A stretch of DNA of 64,000 bases from the NCBI RefSeq assembly GCF_015550595.1, contig NZ_JADNBB010000001.1:384473-448472 (forward strand). The letters are read 5' to 3'. A program made the translations under genes and the position numbers. This DNA comes from Parabacteroides goldsteinii (GTDB lineage Bacteria > Bacteroidota > Bacteroidia > Bacteroidales > Tannerellaceae). This document shows, one piece after another, positions 19,427-28,436 of the stretch (within the stretch, counting starts at the first letter, position 1; every line of letters starts with the position of its first letter). Below the pieces are notes generated by a model. The model ran no database searches, had not been told where the DNA came from, and saw only the letters and a list, made by a program, of their open reading frames with translations.

Positions 19427-22400
19427 TCAGTTATTCATATTCTTTAATAAACAGAGATAAGCATCTTCCAGGTTTGGCTCCACCTGTACGGCACCTTCAT
19501 AAGGCAATACGATAGAGAGATAACGCACCTGGATCGTATCGCCATCCTGGATATGATGTATCACCATTGTCTTATCCAGTACTTTCTCGAATTCATCACG
19601 CCCGATATGGAACTGCCATACCTTACCGGCAGCCATATCCACCATATTTATCGGGTCACCGAAATACTTCAGATCACCCTTATTGATCACCACTACCTGA
19701 CTGCAGGAACTGGATATATCTTCAATGATATGGGTAGAGAAAATAACGATACGGTCGCGGCTCAGTTCGACCAGCAGATTACGGAAACGGATACGTTCGC
19801 GCGGATCGAGCCCGGCCGTAGGTTCATCTACCACAAGGATACGCGGCAAATGGAGCAAGATAAGGGCAATACCGATACGCTGTTTCATACCACCGGAGAA
19901 AGAACCGATCTTGTCGTCCTTCCGTTCATACATATGGACAGCTTTCAAGACATATTCCAGGCGTTCATTCCTCACCTCGTTATCCGTAATACCTTTCAAT
20001 ATCGCCTGATAATCGAGAAATTCCCAGGAAGACATATTCTCGTAGGTACCGAACTCTTGTGGAAGGAATCCGATAAGGCTTTGCAATTCTTCCCGGTAGA
20101 TACGGGTATCCAGGCCATTGATCCAAATGCTTCCGTAGCTCTGCTCCAGAATACCGCAGATCACACGCATCAAGGTGGATTTACCGGCTCCGTTAGGTCC
20201 CAGCAAACCGAACATCCCTGTGCGGATCTCGAAAGAGACTCCACGCAAAGCCTTGAACGGCTTCCGTTGTTTCCCGATCAGCGGGATACTTTTCACCATG
20301 CGGAACCACGAACGGCGCAGACCGGCCAGACGTCCTTTGATACGCTCAATATTGACCTCTTTCTCATACAGATATTGGGAAGAGATATAAACGGCTATAC
20401 AGAACACCCATATCAATCCGACTACACCGACCAGGTTCGTATTATCCATCTTCCGGAATAAGACGAACAGGATTACCGGAGGGATACTCCAGAAGATGAT
20501 ACGGTTTATATACTTCACAGCCTTACTCTCCGCAAAACGGAAGTAGAGATATTCCCGGACTTTCCGCCACAGGTAAAGGGCGGTCGCATAAATGGCAAAC
20601 GACAACAGGAATATCCAAAGCTTGTTACTGATAAAGAACCAGGTGAACCAGATACCGAAAAGCAACATGCCGAACTGCCAGATCACATTCACAAAATCCT
20701 TCAGGGAATGGTACTCATTACTCAATCCCAAATGCCGGCGAATATACAGACCGCTATTCCATTGGCGACTGATACGCCCCGGCCAATCGTATATCTTCAC
20801 CAGATTACGAACAGAGATATGAATCTCCTCTCCGGGATCGATCACTTTCGAGCGTGCCCGCCGCAAACTGGTTTGTGCAAAATAAGTCACTCCCGGAATA
20901 CCGAAAACAAGGATTAGCAGATAAATGGCCTGCCACAACATGCCATCGGCATACAGCCAGATACAGGCTAGTCCCAGAAGAAACAATACAAGATGGAGTA
21001 TCCATATTTTAGGAGACAAACCACGATACCATTGCAATGTATTTTCCAACCCCATACAAACGGTCGGGATCAGGATCAATGTAAGCAAGGCTGAGAAAGC
21101 CAAACCTCCTATGACCGTAATGGCAAACGGCGCACCGATCGCTCCGGCATATTCCGAATCGCCCATCGCCAACGGAAACATGGCAACGATCGTAGTGATC
21201 GAAGTAATCAGGATCGGGCGGATACGCGACAGGCCGGCTGTCATCAGGGCCCGGTTGCGGCGATACCCTTGCTTACGGAGGATATTGGAGTAGTCGATCA
21301 GGATAATACCGTTGTTTACCACGACTCCCAACAAGATAAGGAATCCGGTCAAGGTATTGGCATTCAATAGGCTGTTATTTGTCAATAATAAGGCCAATAA
21401 GGAACCGATAGCTGCCAACGGAATGGAGAAGAGCAGGACAAAAGGCGTCACCAACGATTCGAACACAGAAGCCAGTATCATAAAGATCAAGACAAAGGCT
21501 GCCAGGATAAGGAACTTAAAATCGGCAAACTCGTCTTCTTCGTGAAAGACCTCTACGGCCACTCCGGCAGGCAGGTTATAACCTGCCACCAACCGGTCGA
21601 TATCCGAGCGATAACCTTCCAGCAAGTCTTTGGACGACTCCACGTCCTTAGAGAAATTATAGAACACCTCGATCTGCTTATCCTGGTTGACACGCATAAT
21701 ACGCGACCGTCCCCGCCCATAATTGATAGAAGCCAGATCCTGGAGGTTATGCAATCCTCCGGCGGCATTTTCTATCTGCACGGCACGCAGGTCGTCGACT
21801 GTCTTTTCTTTCTTCTTTGATTCCTCGCCGTCCGTTTCCTCTTCGGGGACATCGTTGCGAATGATAATATCATACGTATCTTCGCCGATCTTGAACGAGG
21901 AGCCGGAAGAGAACTCCGAATTGAGTGCCGTCAGTCCGGTGGAGATATTGGCACGGGATATATCATACGAGGTCAGCAAGACAGGATCGAAATCAAGCCG
22001 TATCTCCGGCTGACGACGGTTGTAGGATACATTGGAATTGCGGATAAACTCCTGTTCATCGAGATAATAACGGAAGTCTTCAGCCACCAGTTGCATCACG
22101 TCGAAGTCGGAACCTTTTATCACAATGCGTTCACGGTTGTCGCCGATACCCAACAGGCGCATAAAGCTACCCAGGCCACTCATAGCGGAACTACCGCCAC
22201 CGACTCCGCCACCGCCCATCGCTTCGGCCACGGATATTTCGGCACCCTGGATATTGGCCAGTTTCGATTGCACATCGGCTTTGATATCGGCTATCTGACG
22301 TTTTCCGATCTTCCGGTAGTCTGCCTTTAAGACTAAAGTAAGGACGGCATCTGTCTCACGGATACGACAGATCAGATCTTGCTTCTCAGGAAAGTCTGCC

Positions 22401-24238
22401 AGCCGTTCTTCCATTACCTTTACGACTTTGTCGGTATTGTCGAGCGTGCTGCCCGTTTGCATGGTGGCATAGATGTTGAAACGGTCGGAATCGACATCTT
22501 TCATCTGCTGGACATTCAGGGTGATGGAGAGGATGAGGGTGACGAAAAGAAGGATGATCGCACCGAATATCACAGCTCCCGGATTACGCATACAGGTCTT
22601 GAGAGCAACCAGGTAGATCTGTACGGGACGCTGGCTAATGGATACTTTTTCGTAGAAGACAGTGTCCTTCTTTGGGAACACGGACGACACGGACCACGCG
22701 GATTTCCGCGGAAAGAGACTTCTTATACTAAATCCGTGCGAGTCCGCGTGTTCCGTGTTCCTTCTTTGGAGCAAGGTGTAAGTCGCCATCGGGATAAACA
22801 ACAGGGCAACAAACAGCGAGATAGTAAGCGTGGAGATGATCGAAACACCGATATGATGTCCGATCAGCTTGATCATAAAGTTATCGGAAAAGACAAAGGG
22901 CAGGAAGACCGTCACCGTGGTCAGCGTTGCCGCCACAATAGAGCGCCAAACCTCCCGCGTCCCCTGCGTCACGGAACGTTCGGGCGTAGCGCCGGAAGCG
23001 GAGAGGCGGTAGATATTCTCCAATACCACCACACTGTTATCGAGCAGCATCCCGATAGCCAGCGCCATGCCGACCAATGTCAGGCTGTTTATCGTTATCC
23101 CGAAAGCATAGAAGAAATTGAATGCCGTATAGACGGAGATCGGGATCGAGAGGGCGATAAAGAACACCAGTCGCAGGTTCTTCAGGAAAAGCCAGAGGAT
23201 CAATATAGCCAACAGACCTCCTACAAGTGCCAGGTTGATGATCTGGTTGATATTATTCTCCATCGTCTCGGCCGTATTCTCCTGCACCACCACTTGCACG
23301 TCGAGATATTCCAGTTTCCGGTTCAGCTTTTCGATTGCTTCGGTAGCCCGGTGCGACAGGTCGATCAGGTTTGCCTGCGAGTCGTTCATCAGGGCAACCG
23401 ACACGGCATCTTTCCCGTTCACGCGGCTGAAAGAGTTTTCTTCTTTCAAGTCGAAGAAGACGGTTCCGACATCTTTCAACAGGACAGGGCCGGGGGCCAC
23501 GACAATGTTCTCGAGATCGCCCACCTGGGTATAAAGCGAATTGAGATGGATGAAATACTTGCTGTCGGGCTCGTCTACAAAGCCCACGAAGGCCTTATCC
23601 TGCGTATTCTGCGTCAGGAGGCTGCTTATTTTAGAAGGAGTAAGGTCCAACGCCCGGCACGCCTCCGGGTTGAGGCGTATCTCGATGGCTTTCTCCCTTC
23701 CGCCGTAGATATTGACAGAGGCCACCCCGTCGACATTCTCCAGGTCGGTACGGATCTCTTTATCCACGATATTACGTACACGGTCGATACCGCCCGAGCC
23801 ACGCACCTGAAGCACCATAAAGTTATTTGCCAACTGCGAAACATCCACCTTCTGCAATTGCACAGTGAAGCCGTCGGGGAAAGTGGCTGCCACCTCATTG
23901 ATCTTCTCCTGCAGGCGCAGGGAGGTGATCTTGAAGTTGACCGTGTTCTTAAAGTCCACCTGTATACTGGACTGCCGGCTGTCGATCGTCGATTGTATCT
24001 TATCCACCCCTCCGATCGAACTGATGGCGCCTTCCAGCGGGATGATCACCTCCGATTCCACATACGAAGGGTCCATATCCTGGCCGGAAGAGACCTGGAC
24101 GAAGAGCATCGGCAGTTCGGCATTGGGCAATAACTCCACCGGAAGCTGTCGGTACGACACATAACCCAACAGGGACAGTGCTATGAACAGCATCGAGATC
24201 GTTATTCTTCTATGTAGTAAAAAGTTCATATCACTCAC
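19427..24238 (-). CDS. RND efflux pump fused to an ABC ATPase domain
   Basis: One uninterrupted 1603-residue frame. Residues about 1-1050 are a complete HAE1/AcrB-type RND pump: first helix at 10-30, porter loops, TM4 GMALAIGMLLDNSVVVLENI with one Asp, and TM10 GVVVNNGIILIDYSN. Two more helices follow. At about 1140, HISVRNLVKIYDW looks like the first strand and A-loop of an ABC ATPase, then four extra helices (about 1180-1292) intervene. From 1326 the ATPase resumes: KALRGVSFEI, Walker A GPNGAGKST (1347-1355), signature FSGGMKQR (about 1447), and Walker B ILVVDEPT with TAGLDP. The C-terminus matches the separate ATPase at 33289 in many stretches. It could form an MdtBC-like mixed pump with the RND protein upstream, with ATPase-driven partners. 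The function is inference. Confidence 0.85.
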   Translation of the reverse strand: MSDMNFLLHRRITISMLFIALSLLGYVSYRQLPVELLPNAELPMLFVQVSSGQDMDPSYVESEVIIPLEGAISSIGGVDKIQSTIDSRQSSIQVDFKNTVNFKITSLRLQEKINEVAATFPDGFTVQLQKVDVSQLANNFMVLQVRGSGGIDRVRNIVDKEIRTDLENVDGVASVNIYGGREKAIEIRLNPEACRALDLTPSKISSLLTQNTQDKAFVGFVDEPDSKYFIHLNSLYTQVGDLENIVVAPGPVLLKDVGTVFFDLKEENSFSRVNGKDAVSVALMNDSQANLIDLSHRATEAIEKLNRKLEYLDVQVVVQENTAETMENNINQIINLALVGGLLAILILWLFLKNLRLVFFIALSIPISVYTAFNFFYAFGITINSLTLVGMALAIGMLLDNSVVVLENIYRLSASGATPERSVTQGTREVWRSIVAATLTTVTVFLPFVFSDNFMIKLIGHHIGVSIISTLTISLFVALLFIPMATYTLLQRRNTEHADSHGFSIRSLFPRKSAWSVSSVFPKKDTVFYEKVSISQRPVQIYLVALKTCMRNPGAVIFGAIILLFVTLILSITLNVQQMKDVDSDRFNIYATMQTGSTLDNTDKVVKVMEERLADFPEKQDLICRIRETDAVLTLVLKADYRKIGKRQIADIKADVQSKLANIQGAEISVAEAMGGGGVGGGSSAMSGLGSFMRLLGIGDNRERIVIKGSDFDVMQLVAEDFRYYLDEQEFIRNSNVSYNRRQPEIRLDFDPVLLTSYDISRANISTGLTALNSEFSSGSSFKIGEDTYDIIIRNDVPEEETDGEESKKKEKTVDDLRAVQIENAAGGLHNLQDLASINYGRGRSRIMRVNQDKQIEVFYNFSKDVESSKDLLEGYRSDIDRLVAGYNLPAGVAVEVFHEEDEFADFKFLILAAFVLIFMILASVFESLVTPFVLLFSIPLAAIGSLLALLLTNNSLLNANTLTGFLILLGVVVNNGIILIDYSNILRKQGYRRNRALMTAGLSRIRPILITSITTIVAMFPLAMGDSEYAGAIGAPFAITVIGGLAFSALLTLILIPTVCMGLENTLQWYRGLSPKIWILHLVLFLLGLACIWLYADGMLWQAIYLLILVFGIPGVTYFAQTSLRRARSKVIDPGEEIHISVRNLVKIYDWPGRISRQWNSGLYIRRHLGLSNEYHSLKDFVNVIWQFGMLLFGIWFTWFFISNKLWIFLLSFAIYATALYLWRKVREYLYFRFAESKAVKYINRIIFWSIPPVILFVLFRKMDNTNLVGVVGLIWVFCIAVYISSQYLYEKEVNIERIKGRLAGLRRSWFRMVKSIPLIGKQRKPFKALRGVSFEIRTGMFGLLGPNGAGKSTLMRVICGILEQSYGSIWINGLDTRIYREELQSLIGFLPQEFGTYENMSSWEFLDYQAILKGITDNEVRNERLEYVLKAVHMYERKDDKIGSFSGGMKQRIGIALILLHLPRILVVDEPTAGLDPRERIRFRNLLVELSRDRIVIFSTHIIEDISSSCSQVVVINKGDLKYFGDPINMVDMAAGKVWQFHIGRDEFEKVLDKTMVIHHIQDGDTIQVRYLSIVLPYEGAVQVEPNLEDAYLCLLKNMNN

Positions 24239-24248
24239 ATTTTATTTT

Positions 24249-27200
24249 TCATCTGCTCTTCATCCTTTCCAATACATAATAAACGCATGGTATCACCATC
24301 AGACTCATCAAAGTAGACGTCACCAACCCTCCGATCACGGCAATGGCCATCGGCGAGCGCAGCGAAGCACCTTCCCCGAAGCTAAACGTCATCGGGAGCA
24401 GCGCCAGGATGGTCGTCAGCGTGGTCATGATGATCGGGCGGATACGTTGCTGCCCGGCCTCTACGATAGCATCGGTCAGCGGGGCGCCGTCGGCTTTCAA
24501 CTGGTTGATACGGTCTACCAGGATGATCGAATTGTTTACAGCGATACCCACCAGCATCACGATACCGATCACACCCATCATATTAATGGTCGTTCCGGTG
24601 ATGAAGAAAAGCAGGATGGCTCCCACCACCGCCAACGGAATGGTCAACAGGATCGTGAAGGGATGCAACAGCGATTCGAACTGGGATGCCAACACCATAT
24701 AAACCAGAATGACGGACAAGGCAAGGGCAAACAACAGGCTGTCGATCGACTCCTGCCGTTTTTCCTCCTCTCCCGTCACGGTGATGGAATAATTGGCGGG
24801 AAGTTCAATGCCAGGTACCGACCGGCGGATCTCTTCCGCCACTTTGTCCAGCGACCGGCCGGCATCCATGTTCGCCATCACCCGGCTGATGCGGTTCTGA
24901 CCCCGGCGGTATATTTCTTTCGGGGCCTGCGACTCGCCGAAGGTAGCGATCTCCCGCAGGCGGAATTCCTGTTCCCCGTTCTTTATCACCAGGTCGCCCA
25001 GCGCATAAAGAGGAATATCGGGCGTCTTAATAATGATATCGCGCATCTCACCACGGTATTCCATCTTTCCGGCATCCTTGCCGCCGAGCTGTTGCTTGAG
25101 TTGTTCGATAACGGTCGCGACGCTCAGGTTGTTGATACCCGCCATCGTGCGGTTGATGGAAATAGTTATTTCCGGGGCACCGTCTTCGATGGAAGAAACG
25201 ATATTGTATAATCCGCCTACGCCTTGCATACGGGTCTTTACCTCTTCGGTGATATCGGCTATTTCATCCAGTTCTTCCCCTTTTACTTCTACCACGATAG
25301 GGGCACCTTCACTACCCAATAGCGAACTCAGGGAGTTTTCCTCCTGCCGGATGGTCAGTTCCAGTCCGTCGGGATTTTCGGCCGTGCGCACGAACTGTTC
25401 GATCACGGCTTCCGGTGATACAGGACATTCCGGTGAAAGAAGGACCTTCATCATCGCCGTGTTCTCCCCTTCGAAGATAGCGTTCTCTGAGCCACTGCCT
25501 TCGCCGATATGGCTGTAAACCGTCAATAAGGAATCTCCCGAAATAGTATAAAGCATCTCCTCCAGGTTTCCTACAGCCGAGGATGTCCGTTCCAGACGGG
25601 TTCCTTCCGGCATCTTCACTACCACGGTAAACGCCCGGCTTTCCATACGCGGCATAAACTCCGTCCCGATAAACGGGATCAGAAGAGCCGTTGCCACCAT
25701 TAATAAAACGGCTGCGGAAATAACGATCCAGCGATGGCCGATCAGACGGCGCAGCAGACGAGAATAACGATCAGTCAAAAAAGTATTACCGAACGCAGAC
25801 GACGCAGAGGGTCGTTTCATCAATCGGTCATACAACATCGGAATAACGAAGATGGCCACAAACAGGGACGATACCAACGAGAACGTCACCGTCCATGCCT
25901 GATCCTTGAACAACTCGCCCGAAGCCCCGTGCAGGTAAACGATCGGCAGGAAGACCACCACCGTCGTCAACGTGGAAGCAATCACAGCCCCTGCCACCTC
26001 CGACGTTCCTTTGATAGCAGCTTCGCGTACAGAGAGGCCTTTCTCCTGGTTGCGGAAGATACTTTCGATCACTACAATCGCATTATCCACCAACATTCCG
26101 GCTCCAAGCGCCAGTCCGCCCAACGTCATTATATTCAATGTGAGCCCGTTGAAGAACATCAGATTGAATGTCGCCACAATCGAAATAGGAATAGCCATAC
26201 TGACAATCAATGTCGTCCCGAAACGGCGCAGGAAGACGAACAGGATAACCACCGCCAGAATGATCCCCAATACGGCACTGTCCTTTACCTCGCCTATCGC
26301 GTTCTTAATAAACGTACCCTGATTGCTTATCACCTTAAAATGATAACCGGGCAATGCCTGTTCGATAATGCCCAGCTGGCGGGCGACACCGTCCACCACC
26401 TTTACCGTATTATAACGCATCTCTTTATAAACAGACAATCCGATACTCCGTTCCCCGTTGATACGGACGATATTATCGGGACGGGCATTTTCAAACTTCA
26501 CTGTTGCCACTTCACGGAGAAAAAGAGGGGCTTTATCCCCTGTTGCCGCCGCAGAAGCCGTAGAAGAAGTGTTTGCATTCGTCCCCGCTTCCTGCTTGCT
26601 GACCGGTTTATAACCGACAATCAGGTTTTCGAAATCTTCCTCCGAAGCGAACAGGCTCGAACTCTTTACCAGATACTGCAAACCTAACTCGCTGACCCGT
26701 CCACCGGATATGCTCTGGTTATTCGCTTCGATACGGGAAGCGATATCTTCTATCTTCAACCCGAAAGCATCCAGTTTATAGGGATCGGTCTGTATGGTCA
26801 ATGTACTTTCCTCCTGCCCCGACAGTGTTACTTCGGCCACACCTTCCAACCGGATCAGCTCGTTGCGAATATAACTTTCGGCAACCTTCCTGAGTTCCGC
26901 CATATCCGTAATATGCTGATGCGACATACCGATCAGGATGACAGGCGACTGGTTTGGATCATGCTGTGTGATCTTCAACTCGGTGATATCCTTATTCTGC
27001 GAAAACGGATTCATGGCTTTCTGTAAGTCGAGGAAGGCCTCATCCATATCTTTCGTCCAGGTATATTCTACCGTGATACGGGCCGAACCGGCCTTCACCA
27101 CCGACGAGACCTGTGTGACGTCGCTCTGACGGATCGCCAGCGACTCCATATTCTTTACAAACTGCTTCTCGATCTCTTCCGGAGGACGTTCGCCTGCCTT

Positions 27201-27350
27201 CAGTTCGATAAACAGCCGGGGGTTATTCAGGTCGGGCAGCAGGTCGACACTCAGCTGGTCGTATGAGATCTTTCCCAACAACAGGATAGCCAGTACAACC
27301 ATACAGATAGTAACCGGATTGCTTACCGCAAATTTGACGATCTTCTTCAT
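24249..27350 (-). CDS. RND efflux pump, HAE1 family
   Basis: A 1033-residue inner-membrane pump, the usual length for AcrB-like proteins. It has the N-terminal helix (AVSNPVTICMVVLAILLLG), two large periplasmic loops, TM4 GGLALGAGMLVDNAIVVIESI with a single Asp, and TM10 GIVMLVGIAVNNSIILVDRINQ. The short tail ends in a helix with CVYYVLERMKSR. It drives export through the membrane fusion protein encoded just upstream and the TolC-like channel. Gene order places it 10 nt before the RND-ABC fusion. Two different RND subunits in one operon recall MdtB and MdtC, which assemble together. Substrate is unknown; drugs, lipids or metabolites are all possible. Confidence 0.92.
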   Translation of the reverse strand: MKKIVKFAVSNPVTICMVVLAILLLGKISYDQLSVDLLPDLNNPRLFIELKAGERPPEEIEKQFVKNMESLAIRQSDVTQVSSVVKAGSARITVEYTWTKDMDEAFLDLQKAMNPFSQNKDITELKITQHDPNQSPVILIGMSHQHITDMAELRKVAESYIRNELIRLEGVAEVTLSGQEESTLTIQTDPYKLDAFGLKIEDIASRIEANNQSISGGRVSELGLQYLVKSSSLFASEEDFENLIVGYKPVSKQEAGTNANTSSTASAAATGDKAPLFLREVATVKFENARPDNIVRINGERSIGLSVYKEMRYNTVKVVDGVARQLGIIEQALPGYHFKVISNQGTFIKNAIGEVKDSAVLGIILAVVILFVFLRRFGTTLIVSMAIPISIVATFNLMFFNGLTLNIMTLGGLALGAGMLVDNAIVVIESIFRNQEKGLSVREAAIKGTSEVAGAVIASTLTTVVVFLPIVYLHGASGELFKDQAWTVTFSLVSSLFVAIFVIPMLYDRLMKRPSASSAFGNTFLTDRYSRLLRRLIGHRWIVISAAVLLMVATALLIPFIGTEFMPRMESRAFTVVVKMPEGTRLERTSSAVGNLEEMLYTISGDSLLTVYSHIGEGSGSENAIFEGENTAMMKVLLSPECPVSPEAVIEQFVRTAENPDGLELTIRQEENSLSSLLGSEGAPIVVEVKGEELDEIADITEEVKTRMQGVGGLYNIVSSIEDGAPEITISINRTMAGINNLSVATVIEQLKQQLGGKDAGKMEYRGEMRDIIIKTPDIPLYALGDLVIKNGEQEFRLREIATFGESQAPKEIYRRGQNRISRVMANMDAGRSLDKVAEEIRRSVPGIELPANYSITVTGEEEKRQESIDSLLFALALSVILVYMVLASQFESLLHPFTILLTIPLAVVGAILLFFITGTTINMMGVIGIVMLVGIAVNNSIILVDRINQLKADGAPLTDAIVEAGQQRIRPIIMTTLTTILALLPMTFSFGEGASLRSPMAIAVIGGLVTSTLMSLMVIPCVYYVLERMKSR

Positions 27351-27368
27351 ACTATAATCTATCGGTCA

Positions 27369-28430
27369 CTATTTTTGTACTTTCACTTTGCTATTCTCCT
27401 TCAGCGTCTCGAAGCCCTTGGTCACAAGGTTGTCATTTTCGTTCAATCCTTCCAGTACTTCGATATTATTCTCATCTTCCATTCCGGTCTTAATATTCCG
27501 GAGAATGGCGGTGTTCTTATCCACGATGAATACATATTTGCGGCGACGGTTGGACTGTACCACATCTTTCGGAATGATAATAGCACTGTCAGCACGGTCT
27601 ACCACGATATCAGCCTTGACAAACATTCCGGGACGCAGTTTCAGATCACCGTTCTGTATGAGTACCTTTCCTTTGAAAGTACGTGTCTCTGTACTGATAG
27701 CCGGCGACAGTTCACTGATCACTGCTTTCAGCGTATCTTCCGGCAATGTGTAGTGGGTGATATATACCGGCTGATCCGCCTTCACATAACCGATAGCACT
27801 TTCCGGCAGGTTGACATCCATATACATCCGGGCATAGTCCATAATTCCGACCATCGGCTTGCCCTGTTCCACCCGCACATCCGCCGTATAATGAGGAAGA
27901 TTGACGATCACACCGTCGAAAGGAGCCTTTACGTTCATCTTTTCCAGACTAAGTTTTGCATTCTCCAGATCGTAACGGGCATTGGTCACCTTTACTTCGG
28001 TGTTACGCATTTCACTGAGTGTTACTCCTCCTTTTTCATACAGTGCTTTTTGTTTGTTTTGCTCCTGCTCGGCTATCTCCAGGCTGAGTTCTTTGGCATC
28101 GATGGCGATGCCGTTCTCATATTCTTTATCTTCCAGGCGGATGATCAGTTGCCCTTTCGCAACAAGATCGCCCAGTTTGAAAGGTTTGCCTGTCTTCGGA
28201 TTAGTCTGAAGTTTATAAAGACCGCTCATTTCAGAGTTGAGGTCCACGCCATAGGTTGGCTGTGCCGTGCCGGTCGTATTGATAAGCTTGCTAATAGAGC
28301 CTTTTTTCAGTTCTGTTACAGAAACCGGCGTGGCAATATCACTGGGAGCATTCTGCGGCTGATTGTTACAACCGGTAGTTATTACTGCTACAAATAAAAG
28401 AGTAGCAAGGGTATGACTATATTGTTTCAT
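27369..28430 (-). CDS. RND membrane fusion lipoprotein (periplasmic adaptor)
   Basis: Links the inner-membrane RND pumps to the outer-membrane channel. The first 21 residues are a lipoprotein signal ending in TTGC, with Cys21 before NNQPQNAP. A barrel-sandwich (lipoyl-like) half near residue 60, a coiled-coil hairpin (EIAEQEQNKQKALYEKGGVT region), the second lipoyl half (VKAPFDGVIVNLPHY) and a beta-barrel domain follow, as in AcrA/MexA proteins. Its 353 residues are typical. It lies 18 nt before the RND gene and 6 nt after the TolC-like gene in the same operon. Confidence 0.92.
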   Translation of the reverse strand: MKQYSHTLATLLFVAVITTGCNNQPQNAPSDIATPVSVTELKKGSISKLINTTGTAQPTYGVDLNSEMSGLYKLQTNPKTGKPFKLGDLVAKGQLIIRLEDKEYENGIAIDAKELSLEIAEQEQNKQKALYEKGGVTLSEMRNTEVKVTNARYDLENAKLSLEKMNVKAPFDGVIVNLPHYTADVRVEQGKPMVGIMDYARMYMDVNLPESAIGYVKADQPVYITHYTLPEDTLKAVISELSPAISTETRTFKGKVLIQNGDLKLRPGMFVKADIVVDRADSAIIIPKDVVQSNRRRKYVFIVDKNTAILRNIKTGMEDENNIEVLEGLNENDNLVTKGFETLKENSKVKVQK

Positions 28431-28436
28431 GACTGA

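Noticed and set aside
19553-20461. 302-codon plus-strand frame
   Set aside because: Antisense to the ABC part of the RND-ABC protein; no recognisable domains.
22379-24133. 584-codon open frame on the plus strand
   Set aside because: It lies wholly antisense to the RND part of the fusion gene, its translation is rich in His, Gln, Arg and Asp with no domain signal, and the opposite strand has clear RND motifs.
19427-24238. RND-ABC fusion as a sequencing artefact
   Set aside because: The frame is continuous with consistent codon use through the linker, and the 1-nt coupling to the next gene and the paralogous ATPase in the same operon make a true fusion more likely; it should still be confirmed with reads.
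24183-28397. Several plus-strand open frames of 300-340 codons (24183-25211, 25734-26687, 27375-28397)
   Set aside because: All are shadows of the RND and adaptor genes, with low-complexity His/Gln/Arg translations.
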